Below, one piece after another: positions 1-8,800 of a stretch of 35,516 nucleotides of DNA (position 1 is the first letter of the stretch; each line of letters opens with the position of its first letter). The position numbers were made by a program, and so were the translations under genes. This DNA comes from Acidobacteriaceae bacterium. Its GTDB lineage: Bacteria > Acidobacteriota > Terriglobia > Terriglobales > Acidobacteriaceae. The notes under the pieces were generated by a model. That model was given only the letters and a program-made list of their open reading frames with translations, did not search any database and was not told where the DNA came from. Location of the stretch: NCBI GenBank assembly GCA_003131315.1, contig PKUV01000182.1, positions 1 to 35,516 of the forward strand. The letters run 5' to 3'.

Positions 1-2
1 GC

Positions 3-278
3 TGCTACCATGCCAGTCCGATTCAGCAGGATTACATTCGTCCTGCAGGTCGCAAGCTGGCTCTGGGCGACATCGGCTGGCACACCTTTCGGCATACCTA
101 CCGGTCGTGGCTCGATTTGGTCGGTACTTCGATTGGAGTCCAGCAGAAGCTAATGCGGCACGCTCAGATCGCGACCACCATGAACGTTTACGGCAACGCC
201 ATGATGGAATCGAAACGCGAGGCCAACAGCAAAGTTGTGCAGATGGCGCTCAGGCAAGAAGTGAGGAAGGCAAAATGA
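3..278 (+). CDS. tyrosine recombinase (phage-type integrase), C-terminal part only
   Basis: Reading frame 3 is open from the window edge to a TGA at 276-278 and gives 91 residues of a tyrosine recombinase catalytic domain. The box II motif HTFRHTYRSW carries the H-x-x-R residues, RHAQIATTMNVYG carries the second conserved His and Arg region, and the Tyr in NVYG is the candidate nucleophile. The start lies outside the window. These enzymes cut and rejoin DNA at attachment sites, often at the 3' ends of tRNA genes. A tRNA-fMet 3' fragment lies about 115 bp downstream, which fits. The gene is intact as far as it can be seen, and a terminator-like hairpin follows it. Family assignment is firm; element type (prophage, integrative element or island) is unknown. 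Confidence 0.88.
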   Translation, partial: CYHASPIQQDYIRPAGRKLALGDIGWHTFRHTYRSWLDLVGTSIGVQQKLMRHAQIATTMNVYGNAMMESKREANSKVVQMALRQEVRKAK

Positions 279-310
279 AAAGAGCTGCCAGAAGCGGTTG
301 TTTTATCGCA

Positions 311-359
311 TTTCACTGCGGAGGAGGGCTTATTGCCCTTTTTTGCCCCTGCGGTGAAA
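311..359 (+). terminator. nested hairpin with T tract after the integrase gene
   Basis: The inner stem AGGGC (325-329) and GCCCT (335-339) encloses the loop TTATT and runs into a tract of six T (339-344). An outer arm pair, TTTCACTGC (311-319) and GCGGTGAAA (351-359), pairs over nine positions with one G-U. The position just after the integrase stop fits an intrinsic terminator, although the inner stem is short. Confidence 0.5.
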
Positions 360-391
360 ACATCCGATGCTCGTAACTCTATGAAGGGTTT

Positions 392-441
392 GGTTGCGGG
401 GGGTGGATTTGAACCACCGACCTTTGGGTTATGAGCCCAAG
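392..441 (-). tRNA. 3' fragment of initiator tRNA-fMet (CAT anticodon); candidate att core
   Basis: On the minus strand the sequence holds an anticodon stem-loop (TTGGG, loop CTCATAA, CCCAA), a variable region AAGGTC, a T arm (GGTGG, TTCAAAT, CCACC) and an acceptor 3' strand ending CCCCGCA-A-CCA. Three G-C pairs next to the CAT anticodon loop and an A at position 72 are marks of initiator tRNA. No D arm or 5' acceptor strand is found further right (above 441), so this is about 50 nt of a tRNA and not a functional gene. Such bare 3' pieces are left by integration into tRNA genes. The neighbouring integrase supports that reading. Confidence 0.8.
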
Positions 442-641
442 CGGTCAATCTAACTTGTTGTTGATTCGACGACTCTTACACCCTTCGACACTCGATTTCG
501 ACCCTATTCGGGGTCGATTCTTTGCCCAAGTTTTGCTCAAGTTTTGGGTCGTGACAAGCCACAGCCGAGATTGCGCATCAGCGCATCGCAATGCGTGGTC
601 CAGTAAAGAAGATCGTGGTGCTTAGATTCGAACCGAGGAAC

Positions 642-671
642 GGGACCTATCAGCCGAATTCGATAGGTCCC
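642..671. repeat. perfect 10-bp inverted repeat downstream of GH9 gene
   Basis: GGGACCTATC (642-651) and GATAGGTCCC (662-671) are perfect complements around a 10-nt spacer. It lies about 70 bp beyond the stop codon of the minus-strand GH9 gene, so it could act as a transcript end hairpin. There is no T tract on that strand, so intrinsic termination is uncertain. Confidence 0.5.
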
Positions 672-743
672 AGTGGCAGGCTTCAGCCAACCGCCACCTT
701 TCGCAATTCGAAAAGATCTCCTCCGCAACCTACTCCATATTTA

Positions 744-2594
744 TTAGCGGGTCGTATCGCTTCCCGTTGAAGCCGCCAGAAGGTACCAGGCCGCGTGCGG
801 CAGCCATTGCTCCCCCCACCGCCAGTCATTGTCAGCGCCCGTCTGCCGGTAGGGCAGCAGGTAGTCGATGTCGCTCTCATCGTGGAACCCGCTGGTGATG
901 CCGTTCGAGATTCCGCCCGGCGCGTTGGTGAATTCCCACGAGTCAAAATACATGTAAGGAGGATTGTTGCGGCCGACGCCATTCAACATGCTCGAATCGA
1001 AGGGGTTCAATCCCAGGATCCAGTTCAGTTGGCTGGTGGCAAAGGTCTCCAGTTGTTTGCGAAGGGCCGCATCCTGGGGGAAGGCGAGTTCTGTCAGGCG
1101 CGCTGCGGCCGCGACCGAAGCTAGACGCGCGTTCTCACCCTGCCACCACGGAGCCGCATCGCTATTGTGGGGGAAGAAGAAGCTGGTGTGGCGCAATCCC
1201 GTCTTGTCCTGCACGTATTCGCGGCTGTAACCGAACGGGTTATTCACCTCAGAAGTGATCGCGAGTTCAAACGCCAGAGACTTCCTCACCGTGTCTAACA
1301 CCTGCTCTTTTGCCGTGGGATCGGCGATCTCGGAGTAGTAGAGCAGGCTCACGACCGGAAATCCGCCGTCGGAAGCATGAAAGAACGGACGCTGACCATT
1401 ATCCGCTCGCCAGTAGTTCTGGTAGCCTCCTGCGCTGATCTGGCGTGCCATCAGAGTCCTGGCGCGGTGGTCGGCAGCTTGCTTGTACTTTTCGGTGTGG
1501 GTCGTCCGGTAGAGTTCGGTCGCGGCTGCCAGTGCGCAATAGTCGTCAACGATATTTTCCTTGCCGTCGTTGGTGAGTTTGAGATTGTTCTTCTCCAGGT
1601 AATCAAAGGCGTTCTCAGCGGCCTTCAGGTAATCCGAGCTGCGAAATTGGCCGGCTACAGGGTGTGCACTCGCCATCGCCAGTGCGGCAATCGCGACTCC
1701 TCCTCCGGAGCGATAACTGACTTCATACTCCCGGTCATTGTTAGCGCTCTCGACCATTTCGGCAGCGCCCTGGCCTGGGGCGCTTTCGATGCCAAAGCGC
1801 TTCATCTCGCCGGCAATTTCGCGTTCTTCGGGAACCTGCTTCACGCTGCCCGTCGATACCGAACGATAGAAGGATCCCTCTGGAACTTTCATCCGCACCA
1901 GATAGTCCGCCCCGAACATAGCTTCATCCAGCAGGCGCGTTTTGTATCGGGCAAACCCTTGCAGGTTACGGCGATTCGCATGCTCATAGCTCTTGAGCAG
2001 GCTGTAGACCACCAGCGGAATCTGCTGGGGATTGAAGTATGTCGAGAAAGACAAGTGGGAAAAATGTTTACCGTAGTCGCCCGTGGCATCCCACCACCCA
2101 CCGTGCGCGTCGATCGTACCGCCTTTCGTACCCTCAAAGCGCAGGTGGCTATCGGCCTTGTCCATCTCGCCCGAACTGCGCTCCTGTTTGAAGTAGTAGA
2201 TGACATCGGAAATTGTGCTGCGCTCCAGCAAGTCGCTTTGCACCAAGAACGCAAACGACTGGATGTTCGCTGCATTCGCCGTGCATTCCAAGTAGTACTT
2301 GCCCGCGGTGGCAAACGAGTCGAAATCAAGAGTCCAGAAGTGCCAGTCTCTCCACTTCTGAACGGGCCCGGTTGCTTTGGGTGTGATCGCCAGAACTACC
2401 TGATCGGTAGCTTCATCCTTTAGGACACAAGCGGAGACGCTATCACTTGCCTTGCCGACGATCACCGCGTGCTTCGGTCCGCTGGTTTCGTATCCCAGAT
2501 GATTAGTCAGGACCTTCAACACACCGGCAGAAGATTGCGCCACGAACAGGAACGAAGAGAGGACAACTAGAAGTAATCCAAGATGCCTTTTCAT
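744..2594 (-). CDS. secreted glycoside hydrolase family 9 enzyme with N-terminal Ig-like domain
   Basis: 616 residues. A signal peptide (1-23) is followed by a CelD-type Ig-like domain (about 25-120, beginning VLKVLTNHLGYE) and a GH9 alpha-toroid domain. GGWWDATGDYGKH at 165-177 carries the two Asp of the GH9 base/nucleophile motif, but with one extra residue (D-A-T-G-D) compared with the D-A-G-D of endoglucanases. GEQWLPH near 594-600 carries the candidate general acid, about Glu595. The start at MKRHLGLL was chosen because it gives a clean signal peptide; the frame stays open further upstream but only antisense to function, inside the deacetylase gene. GH9 includes endoglucanases and exo-glucosaminidases. 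The adjacent PIG-L deacetylase 34 bp upstream makes a glucosaminidase-like role attractive, but this is inference. It is the last gene of the group. Confidence 0.85.
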   Translation of the reverse strand: MKRHLGLLLVVLSSFLFVAQSSAGVLKVLTNHLGYETSGPKHAVIVGKASDSVSACVLKDEATDQVVLAITPKATGPVQKWRDWHFWTLDFDSFATAGKYYLECTANAANIQSFAFLVQSDLLERSTISDVIYYFKQERSSGEMDKADSHLRFEGTKGGTIDAHGGWWDATGDYGKHFSHLSFSTYFNPQQIPLVVYSLLKSYEHANRRNLQGFARYKTRLLDEAMFGADYLVRMKVPEGSFYRSVSTGSVKQVPEEREIAGEMKRFGIESAPGQGAAEMVESANNDREYEVSYRSGGGVAIAALAMASAHPVAGQFRSSDYLKAAENAFDYLEKNNLKLTNDGKENIVDDYCALAAATELYRTTHTEKYKQAADHRARTLMARQISAGGYQNYWRADNGQRPFFHASDGGFPVVSLLYYSEIADPTAKEQVLDTVRKSLAFELAITSEVNNPFGYSREYVQDKTGLRHTSFFFPHNSDAAPWWQGENARLASVAAAARLTELAFPQDAALRKQLETFATSQLNWILGLNPFDSSMLNGVGRNNPPYMYFDSWEFTNAPGGISNGITSGFHDESDIDYLLPYRQTGADNDWRWGEQWLPHAAWYLLAASTGSDTTR

Positions 2595-2628
2595 GATGAT
2601 CTTTCTGCTGCCGCCTGCGACAGCAGCG

Positions 2629-3525
2629 CTACTTCGCAGGGAAGAATGGAAAGAGCTTACGAATTTCATCCTCGTCGGGTTGCCGCCCGTATTCGGTGAT
2701 TTCAAATGCTTCGGCATGCACGATATGCGCGGCGTCGGCACCATACCGCTTTTGGAGCGCCTCGCGCCATTCAGGAGGCACGCTCTTCGAGCGGTTACTG
2801 GCGAGCCACTTCTTCCGCTCCGCCGGATCTTTTGGGACCTGGTCCAGTTGCCCGTCATGCCAAGGCAACCATTCATAGAATTGCGATACGTGAGCGTCGA
2901 GCATATCGATCTTCTTGTCGTACACATCGTCAATCGAGACCACGATGTCCGGCCGGAACGGTTGGGGACGCGTGAAGCGATCGGAAAAATAGAGGAACAC
3001 GGGGTTCTTGCGAAGCGCAGGCGTGTCGGGCACGATGTCGGGTACAGTGACCATATAAGAAGCATCCTGTACGAGGATGCCTGTGTAGCGATGGTCGGGA
3101 TGGTAGTCGTTCGGGCGAGGCGCTAATACGATGTCGGCCTGCCATTCGCGGATTTTACGGATGACCTGCTGGCGGACCGCAAGAGTAGGAAGCAGTTCTC
3201 CGTCGTGATTGTCAAGGACGTCATATTCGATTCCGATACGGCGACCCGCCTCTTCCGTCTCCGCACGCCGCCGGGCGGCTAGCGTCCGGCCGCTCTGCGA
3301 CTGGTGGCCAGCATCGCCGTTGGTAAGCGAGACAAACTTCACCTTGTAGCCCAAGGTGGCGTACTTGGCGGCCAGACCGCCGGCCGATTGATCGCAATCG
3401 TCCGGATGCGCGCCAAAGGCGATGACGCGGACCAGCGAAGCCTGCTGAGCAAGGACTGGAGTGAAGAGGAACAGTAGGATCAGTGTCCATGCCAAGCGCA
3501 AGAAACCACCGTTGGAAGCTGTCAT
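2629..3525 (-). CDS. secreted PIG-L family deacetylase
   Basis: 298 residues with a signal peptide (1-27). The zinc-binding motif AHPDD is at 39-43 and the second metal motif HPDH at 142-145, the two hallmarks of the PIG-L/LmbE family. Family members remove N-acetyl groups from GlcNAc-containing sugars, for example GlcNAc-PI, mycothiol precursors and diacetylchitobiose. Export to the periplasm suggests a glycan or free amino-sugar substrate and not a cytosolic thiol precursor. It sits 18 bp after the discoidin glycosidase-like gene and 34 bp before the GH9 gene on the same strand, so the three are likely cotranscribed. Substrate is not visible from sequence. Confidence 0.87.
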   Translation of the reverse strand: MTASNGGFLRLAWTLILLFLFTPVLAQQASLVRVIAFGAHPDDCDQSAGGLAAKYATLGYKVKFVSLTNGDAGHQSQSGRTLAARRRAETEEAGRRIGIEYDVLDNHDGELLPTLAVRQQVIRKIREWQADIVLAPRPNDYHPDHRYTGILVQDASYMVTVPDIVPDTPALRKNPVFLYFSDRFTRPQPFRPDIVVSIDDVYDKKIDMLDAHVSQFYEWLPWHDGQLDQVPKDPAERKKWLASNRSKSVPPEWREALQKRYGADAAHIVHAEAFEITEYGRQPDEDEIRKLFPFFPAK

Positions 3526-3543
3526 GAAAGAAACCTTTCCGCT

Positions 3544-5697
3544 TCAGTGAGTTTTCGTCGGCAAACTCGCGATAATTCCCCGGATCACGGTCATCGAGGC
3601 TTTCGGAAGTTCGTAGACTGTGTCCACGCTGGCGTTTACCGAGGCCCTCACCGCCGGCCCGTCCGGATCGGGGAAGCCGCCCTCTTTCGTTGGGTGCCAT
3701 TGGTATTGCGCGCTGCCAAATGTGATCACGGTCACCGGGCCGGTGAAGAAACTCTTGCCACCCGCGGCTTCACCATTAAATTCGATGCGCACCTTGTGTG
3801 CGTTCTCCTGGTCCCGGTTCACCAGCATCAGCGACCATTGGGCATCCGGCCGCAGCAGCGCGTAAGCGGTTACGAGGGAATGTCCAGCCGCATCCGAAAT
3901 ATCTCCGGAACCGGAAAATGTCTTGTGCACGCCGTTACCCGGCTGCACCCATTCTGTATTGATGAGCTGGCTGGCAAAGAACTGCGACGTCGGCTGCTGA
4001 ATCTCATAATTTCCCGTGGTGGTAAACATGCCGAATGTGCCCATCGAGTCGTTGCAACCCTGATGTACGCCCAGAGGAAGATAGTGGAAATAGTAGAGAG
4101 CCTTTCCTCCGGCATTGAAAAAAGCTCCCACGTAGTCTGCCAGCCAAAGCGCGCCGAAAATATCCACGGAGGATTCGCCGCCATTCCAAGTGATATTTGA
4201 CTCCGTAATGAACATCGGGACATTGGGCGGCAGACCGTCATCCCGCCAGACTTGAAGAATGTGGCTCACCAGCATGGGTTCATCGTACAAGCTGCTCCAA
4301 CCGATCTTGCAAGGCTCATAGGGATAATGTTCGAACGGAAAGAACGCCAGGTCCTGAATGCGTCCGTGAGATTTCAGGTAATCCAAGAAGCGCCCCGTCC
4401 ATGAAATCTTTCCCTGCGCATCCGGCCATACGACAATGTCCTCATTCTGACCCGTATAAACCGGTCCGCCCAACTTCAGATTGGGATCGACGCGATGCAG
4501 GGCTACCGCGAACTGCAGATACAGCTCGGCGTAGTCTTCGGGGAGTGTGTACTGCCCGTCGGCTTCTTCTCCCATTTCGACATAGGAGATCGGGTAACCA
4601 CGCTTTTCAATGTAAGCAATCTCCGCCGCTGCGTCTTCTGGCGTACCATAGAGCACCGCGATCGGGATCATTGCGGGCAATCCGCGCGGGTAGCCACTAT
4701 GGTAGAAGAGATCAAATCCCACATGTTCGTGCTGGGTCGAGCCGAGATCCGACGGCTCATGCCAGGGATCGATCGAGGAACAAAACGTGGTCGTCTGGTC
4801 CTGATCCGGCGTGTGCCGCGCCGAGTCGTGAAACCCATTCCCGTCCGCGGTGCCGATATAAAGTTCACGGATCGCATAGCCCACGCAGTTGCGGGGATCG
4901 GCGGAGCCATGCGAGTCACACGTATTTGACGACTCGGTCAACCAGATGCGCACGAACCGCACCGTCATGGGTGACGAAGTTAGCGGAAGAGTCACAGTGC
5001 CGCCCTTACCGTTCGCGATCACGCCGGAGGGAAATGCTACCCAGGAGCCTTTGGTCGGCTGCTTGATCGCCTCTTCTCCTGTCCAATACTGCACCAGGTA
5101 CTGTTTTGCGTACGGATCACCCCATGCGATCCGAAGGGCATTGATCGGCTGCGGAGTCGCCAGATCAATCACGACCCATTGTGGATGCAGCGAGTCTTCC
5201 TCCCCGGTGAATGCCTTGCTCAGATAAGGATTGCTCTTCCAATAGGTGTTCAGGTCTCCATCGGTCATGCGCGAAAAACCGTGGGTCTCGGTACCCTCAT
5301 TGCGCGTGAAACCTCGGTGAGGCAGCGGATAACCGTAGGAATGCTTGATGGTTTCGGTGGGAGTCGCGCGGCCGGTGAAATAGCCCTTGCCGCTGGGATC
5401 GCTCCACGTTCCTTGCGGATTCCAGTGCCACGCCTCCACCGCAAGTTCCGTATTCTGGCGATATGTCACCGGTTGCCATCCTGCTGCGAGCACAGCCGGC
5501 AACGCCGGCTGACCGAAGTACTTCTCCGCAGCGGCAGCGGGCATGCGATCAATCCCCGCGCCGAGCGACTGGTTGGGAATGAAAGAATTAGTGGCATGAT
5601 CCGTATCCACCCGGACGGTTTGCCCGTAGACAGTGGAAGGCACTATGGAAGCGACGATGAGTAGCGCATAAGCGAGATTCTTACCATGGTGTGACAT
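3544..5697 (-). CDS. secreted clan GH-A-like glycosidase with embedded discoidin (F5/8 C) domain, copy 1
   Basis: 717 residues. A signal peptide (1-26) precedes an N-terminal segment like GH39/GH-A enzymes (AGWQPVTYRQNTEL, about 72-85). A discoidin-like beta-sandwich insertion spans about 140-285 (SRMTDGDLNTYWKSNPY, then GYAIRELYIG). The barrel then resumes, with a candidate acid/base in EMGEEADGQ (Glu378) and a candidate nucleophile in ITESN (Glu499). In clan GH-A the acid/base Glu is normally preceded by Asn; here it is Glu377. A C-terminal beta-sandwich region follows. An SD-like AAGGGG precedes the ATG by 8 nt. A close paralogue lies at 14139-16286. Hydrolase activity is inferred from fold-like motifs. 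The family is uncertain, and a non-catalytic or novel-family protein is possible. Confidence 0.68.
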   Translation of the reverse strand: MSHHGKNLAYALLIVASIVPSTVYGQTVRVDTDHATNSFIPNQSLGAGIDRMPAAAAEKYFGQPALPAVLAAGWQPVTYRQNTELAVEAWHWNPQGTWSDPSGKGYFTGRATPTETIKHSYGYPLPHRGFTRNEGTETHGFSRMTDGDLNTYWKSNPYLSKAFTGEEDSLHPQWVVIDLATPQPINALRIAWGDPYAKQYLVQYWTGEEAIKQPTKGSWVAFPSGVIANGKGGTVTLPLTSSPMTVRFVRIWLTESSNTCDSHGSADPRNCVGYAIRELYIGTADGNGFHDSARHTPDQDQTTTFCSSIDPWHEPSDLGSTQHEHVGFDLFYHSGYPRGLPAMIPIAVLYGTPEDAAAEIAYIEKRGYPISYVEMGEEADGQYTLPEDYAELYLQFAVALHRVDPNLKLGGPVYTGQNEDIVVWPDAQGKISWTGRFLDYLKSHGRIQDLAFFPFEHYPYEPCKIGWSSLYDEPMLVSHILQVWRDDGLPPNVPMFITESNITWNGGESSVDIFGALWLADYVGAFFNAGGKALYYFHYLPLGVHQGCNDSMGTFGMFTTTGNYEIQQPTSQFFASQLINTEWVQPGNGVHKTFSGSGDISDAAGHSLVTAYALLRPDAQWSLMLVNRDQENAHKVRIEFNGEAAGGKSFFTGPVTVITFGSAQYQWHPTKEGGFPDPDGPAVRASVNASVDTVYELPKASMTVIRGIIASLPTKTH

Positions 5698-5766
5698 TGG
5701 TTTTGCCCCTTCAATGTGTGCTCGTCACAACCGTGCAACTTTTCCGGTTAGTCTGAGGCTGAGCGC

Positions 5767-5814
5767 GACAGCGCCGTCCGGCAGACTTCGACTCACGGAG
5801 GAAACGGCGCTGTC
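5767..5814. repeat. 11-bp inverted repeat between receptor 1 and the glycosidase gene
   Basis: GACAGCGCCGT (5767-5777) and ACGGCGCTGTC (5804-5814) are perfect complements with a 26-nt loop. It starts just past the receptor stop codon in the 123-bp gap before the next minus-strand gene. There is no T tract. It may attenuate or stabilise the receptor transcript relative to downstream genes. Confidence 0.55.
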
Positions 5815-5820
5815 AGCGGG

Positions 5821-8800
5821 CTAGAAGAGGAACTTCGCTCCCAACTGCATGATGCGCGGGTCTCTGGCTGACGTCACGACGCCGAACAAACTGGAGTTGA
5901 TCTCTCCGCTCGGATTGGTGAATTGAGCATGGTTAAAAACGTTGAACGCCTCAAAGCGCAACTGAAGTTCCTTCGACTCGGTAATCTTGGTTGTCTTCAG
6001 CAGCGCCATGTTGAAGTTGTTGAGTCCAGGGCCATGGAAGAAGCGGCGGCGGCTGTTCCCGAATTGCCCGAGCTGCTCGTTGCTGAAGAGAGATGTGTGG
6101 AAGTAAGCGTTCCCGTGGCGCGGATTGGTATCGGCCAAGACTGGTCCGCCGCCGGAACAATTTGGAACGTCAACCGGAATGGCATTGGCCCCAATCAGCG
6201 AGTTGTCGTCATTCTCCGTCAGAGTGATCGGCAGCCCTGTGGCGAAGTTCGTAACCCCGGATAAGGACCATCCGCCGACCACCTTCTTAGCCCAGCCCGC
6301 GCCGACCATCTTGTCGAATGGCATGAGCCAGTTGTAGCTGAAAACGAAATTGTGCATCACATCGAAATTGCAGAGGGACTCGCTCAGGCGCGGATTGAAG
6401 GGATTGGTCGAGTCCTGCAGGCCGGATGCGTTGTCCATGCACTTGCTGAAGGTATAGCCAACAAGAAAGCTTAACGATCCGGTGTTGTGGCTGACGCTGA
6501 CTTGCAGCGAGTTATAGCGCGAGTTTGCCACGGTGGAGACGAAGGGATTGGTGTCGAAAAGCGGCCCTAGCGGCCGAACGGCAGGAATGACTTGTCCGGA
6601 GGTTGTCACCCATGGAGTACTGATTCCAGTGCTGGAGTCGAACGGAGGAGTCTCGCTGAACGGACCACAAGGCCCAGCGCTGTTCGGCGCGAGATTATTC
6701 GGATTGTTCAAGGACAAGCAGAGGGCCTGATTGGCGGGGTTAGCCTCGATCGATGTAACCAAGCGGTGCCCCTGGTTCCCCACATAGCTGGTTGTAACCA
6801 CAGTGTTTGACCCAAGCTGGCGTTGGATCGAGAATTCGTAATGCTCGGAATATGGCAATTTGTTCCTGGGGTCGAAAGAGAAGTCGTAGGAGAGAGGCTC
6901 AACCTGCGGCCAGGGGAAAGTCGTATCGGGGTTCTTTGGGGAAACGTTGGTCGGAGGATATGGGAACGGAAAGCGTTGTCCTACGCCAGCGCCGCTGGAA
7001 CGAGTGATGTAAGGCGATTCGAGCAGCGGCGGGGCGGCGCTGCCGTAGTAGAGCCCGTAGGGCGGATCACCCACTTCGAGGAATTGTGAAAGGTCTTCCA
7101 CCGAGGTGTAGTACATACCAGCGCCAACACGAATGCTGGTTTTTCCCGGCCCGCCGAATAGTTTGCCGAGAATGCCCGAGGAGGAACTCGGGGAATAAGA
7201 CAGCCCCAGACGCGGAGAGAAATTGTGCCATCGCGTGGGCGCCAAGGTTCGAGGAACACCGGGATCGCCGGCAACCACATAGCCTAAAGGCGCACCAGGA
7301 AACTTTACAGACTGCTTGCCTGGAATAATCGTCTCGATTTTGTTCTGTGTGTCATACCAAGGCATGCTGGCTTCCCAGCGCAGGCCATAGTTGAAGACCA
7401 GGTTGGAGGTAACGCGCCAGCTGTCCTGTGCGAACAAGGCGTAGTACTTGCTGCGGGAATCCAGGATTTGCGGGCTGGCCTGCGTCAAGCTATCAGGAGC
7501 GCCAAGCAGAAAGTCGGCAAAATCGATGCCTGTCTCGGCCCCTGTAAATGCGTACTGACCGTTTTCTGCGGCAAGGTTCCTTTCGTTAATTTGGTCGTAG
7601 TGGAACTGCCCGCCGAACCTCAGCGAGTGAGTGCCGATCACCCTGGAAAAATTATCCAACAACTGCAACGAGTTATTGAATTGCCGGGTGCTGACCTGCG
7701 GAACCCCCATTGTGAAGTTATTGAACGTAATGTAAGGCACGCCTTCCAGCTTGGGTGCGATAGGACTGATTCCTCCGGTGGTGGTGTTCCAAGGTGTGAC
7801 GAAACCTAAGTTAGCCAAGCTGTAATTCGTTCCAACCCCGCCCTGAGGTAATGCCAAGGCAAGCGTATTCCGGACATAACTGAAACGGACTTCATTTACC
7901 GCGTAAGCGCCGAAATTCTTGGTATCGCCCAGATTCACCATCTGAGCGCGCCCGGCAGTGTTGGCGTTGTAGGCGAAACTGGAAGCCGGAACGTTGGCTC
8001 CACCGTTAGGATATGGCGAGTTCAGCAAGTAATCATCGGCAAAGTAATAGGCGAACAGAGTCCCGAAACGAGTATTTTGATCAATCCGAATTCCACCTTT
8101 GTCGTCGCGCAGTTTCTGCGGGTATTTAGAAGTCTCGAAGTAGCTGTTGGCCGCGTTCGGCTGCGGGATGAGGCCGAGGTTCAACATGCTCACCGCTACA
8201 GGCGACCAGGCAGCTTGCGGGATCATCCCGGTCGGAAAAACACATTGCGAGGAACTCGTACAGTCCACGCCATACTGCTGCGGGTTACCGTTCTGTATGC
8301 TGCTGGCAATATAATCGGTGGCTAAAAAGTGATACGGCTCGCCGTCCGTCACAGCGTAACCGAGACCCTGCCTACCGGGGCCTCCCTGCCCAAGCAGATT
8401 GGCGAAGCCGGGACCATTCACGACCGTTGCTACTTGAATTGGGTTATTGTTCAGGGTCTGTGTGACGGAAAATGCATCTGGTGCTTCTTGGGTAAAGTCG
8501 CCAGTAAAGTTCAGCGCAGAGGGCATCTGCGTATTCACTGTGGGCGCCTGGGTCTGGCGAGTGGCCTGGTAGTCGACGAAAAAGAAGGTCTTGTCCTTCC
8601 TGATCGGTCCACCGAATGTTCCCCCGAACTGATTCTGCCGGAAAACGGGCGTTTTGTCGGTAGGCAGCGAGTAGAAATTCTTGGCGTCCAACGAGGTGTT
8701 GCGGAGAAACTCGAAACCGCTCCCGTGAAATCCGTTGCTGCCGGATTTCGTCACCACGTTGATCTGTCCGCCACTATAGTTTCCGTATTCGGCATCGAAG

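Larger units (their letters stand above)
279..743. other. non-coding boundary region with tRNA fragment and repeats
   Basis: I see no convincing gene here; the short open frames lack ribosome binding sites and family resemblance. Besides the terminator-like hairpin and the tRNA fragment, it holds three TTCGAC repeats (465-470, 484-489, 497-502), a hairpin CGACCC/GGGTCG (499-504 and 511-516), two direct CAAGTTTTG repeats 11 bp apart (527-535 and 538-546), and a 10-bp inverted repeat at 642-671. This density of short repeats beside an integrase and a tRNA piece is typical of attachment regions. Confidence 0.55.

Noticed and set aside
311-359. TTTCAC ... GTGAAA arms near the integrase as a fourth operator copy
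   Set aside because: The spacing is over 30 bp instead of 3, and the arms form the outer stem of a terminator-like hairpin.
616-640. tRNA-like T-loop sequence on the minus strand (GGTTCGAATC followed by CACCA)
   Set aside because: The T stem does not pair and the distance from T loop to CCA is too short for an acceptor stem, so no second tRNA fragment is called.
1377-2423. Long plus-strand open frame (348 codons) opposite the GH9 gene
   Set aside because: It is antisense to a well-supported GH9 domain, has no family resemblance and no ribosome site; a high-GC shadow.
2595-3065. N-terminal extension of the GH9 frame into the deacetylase gene
   Set aside because: The extension overlaps conserved PIG-L sequence in another frame, and a good signal peptide begins at 2594.
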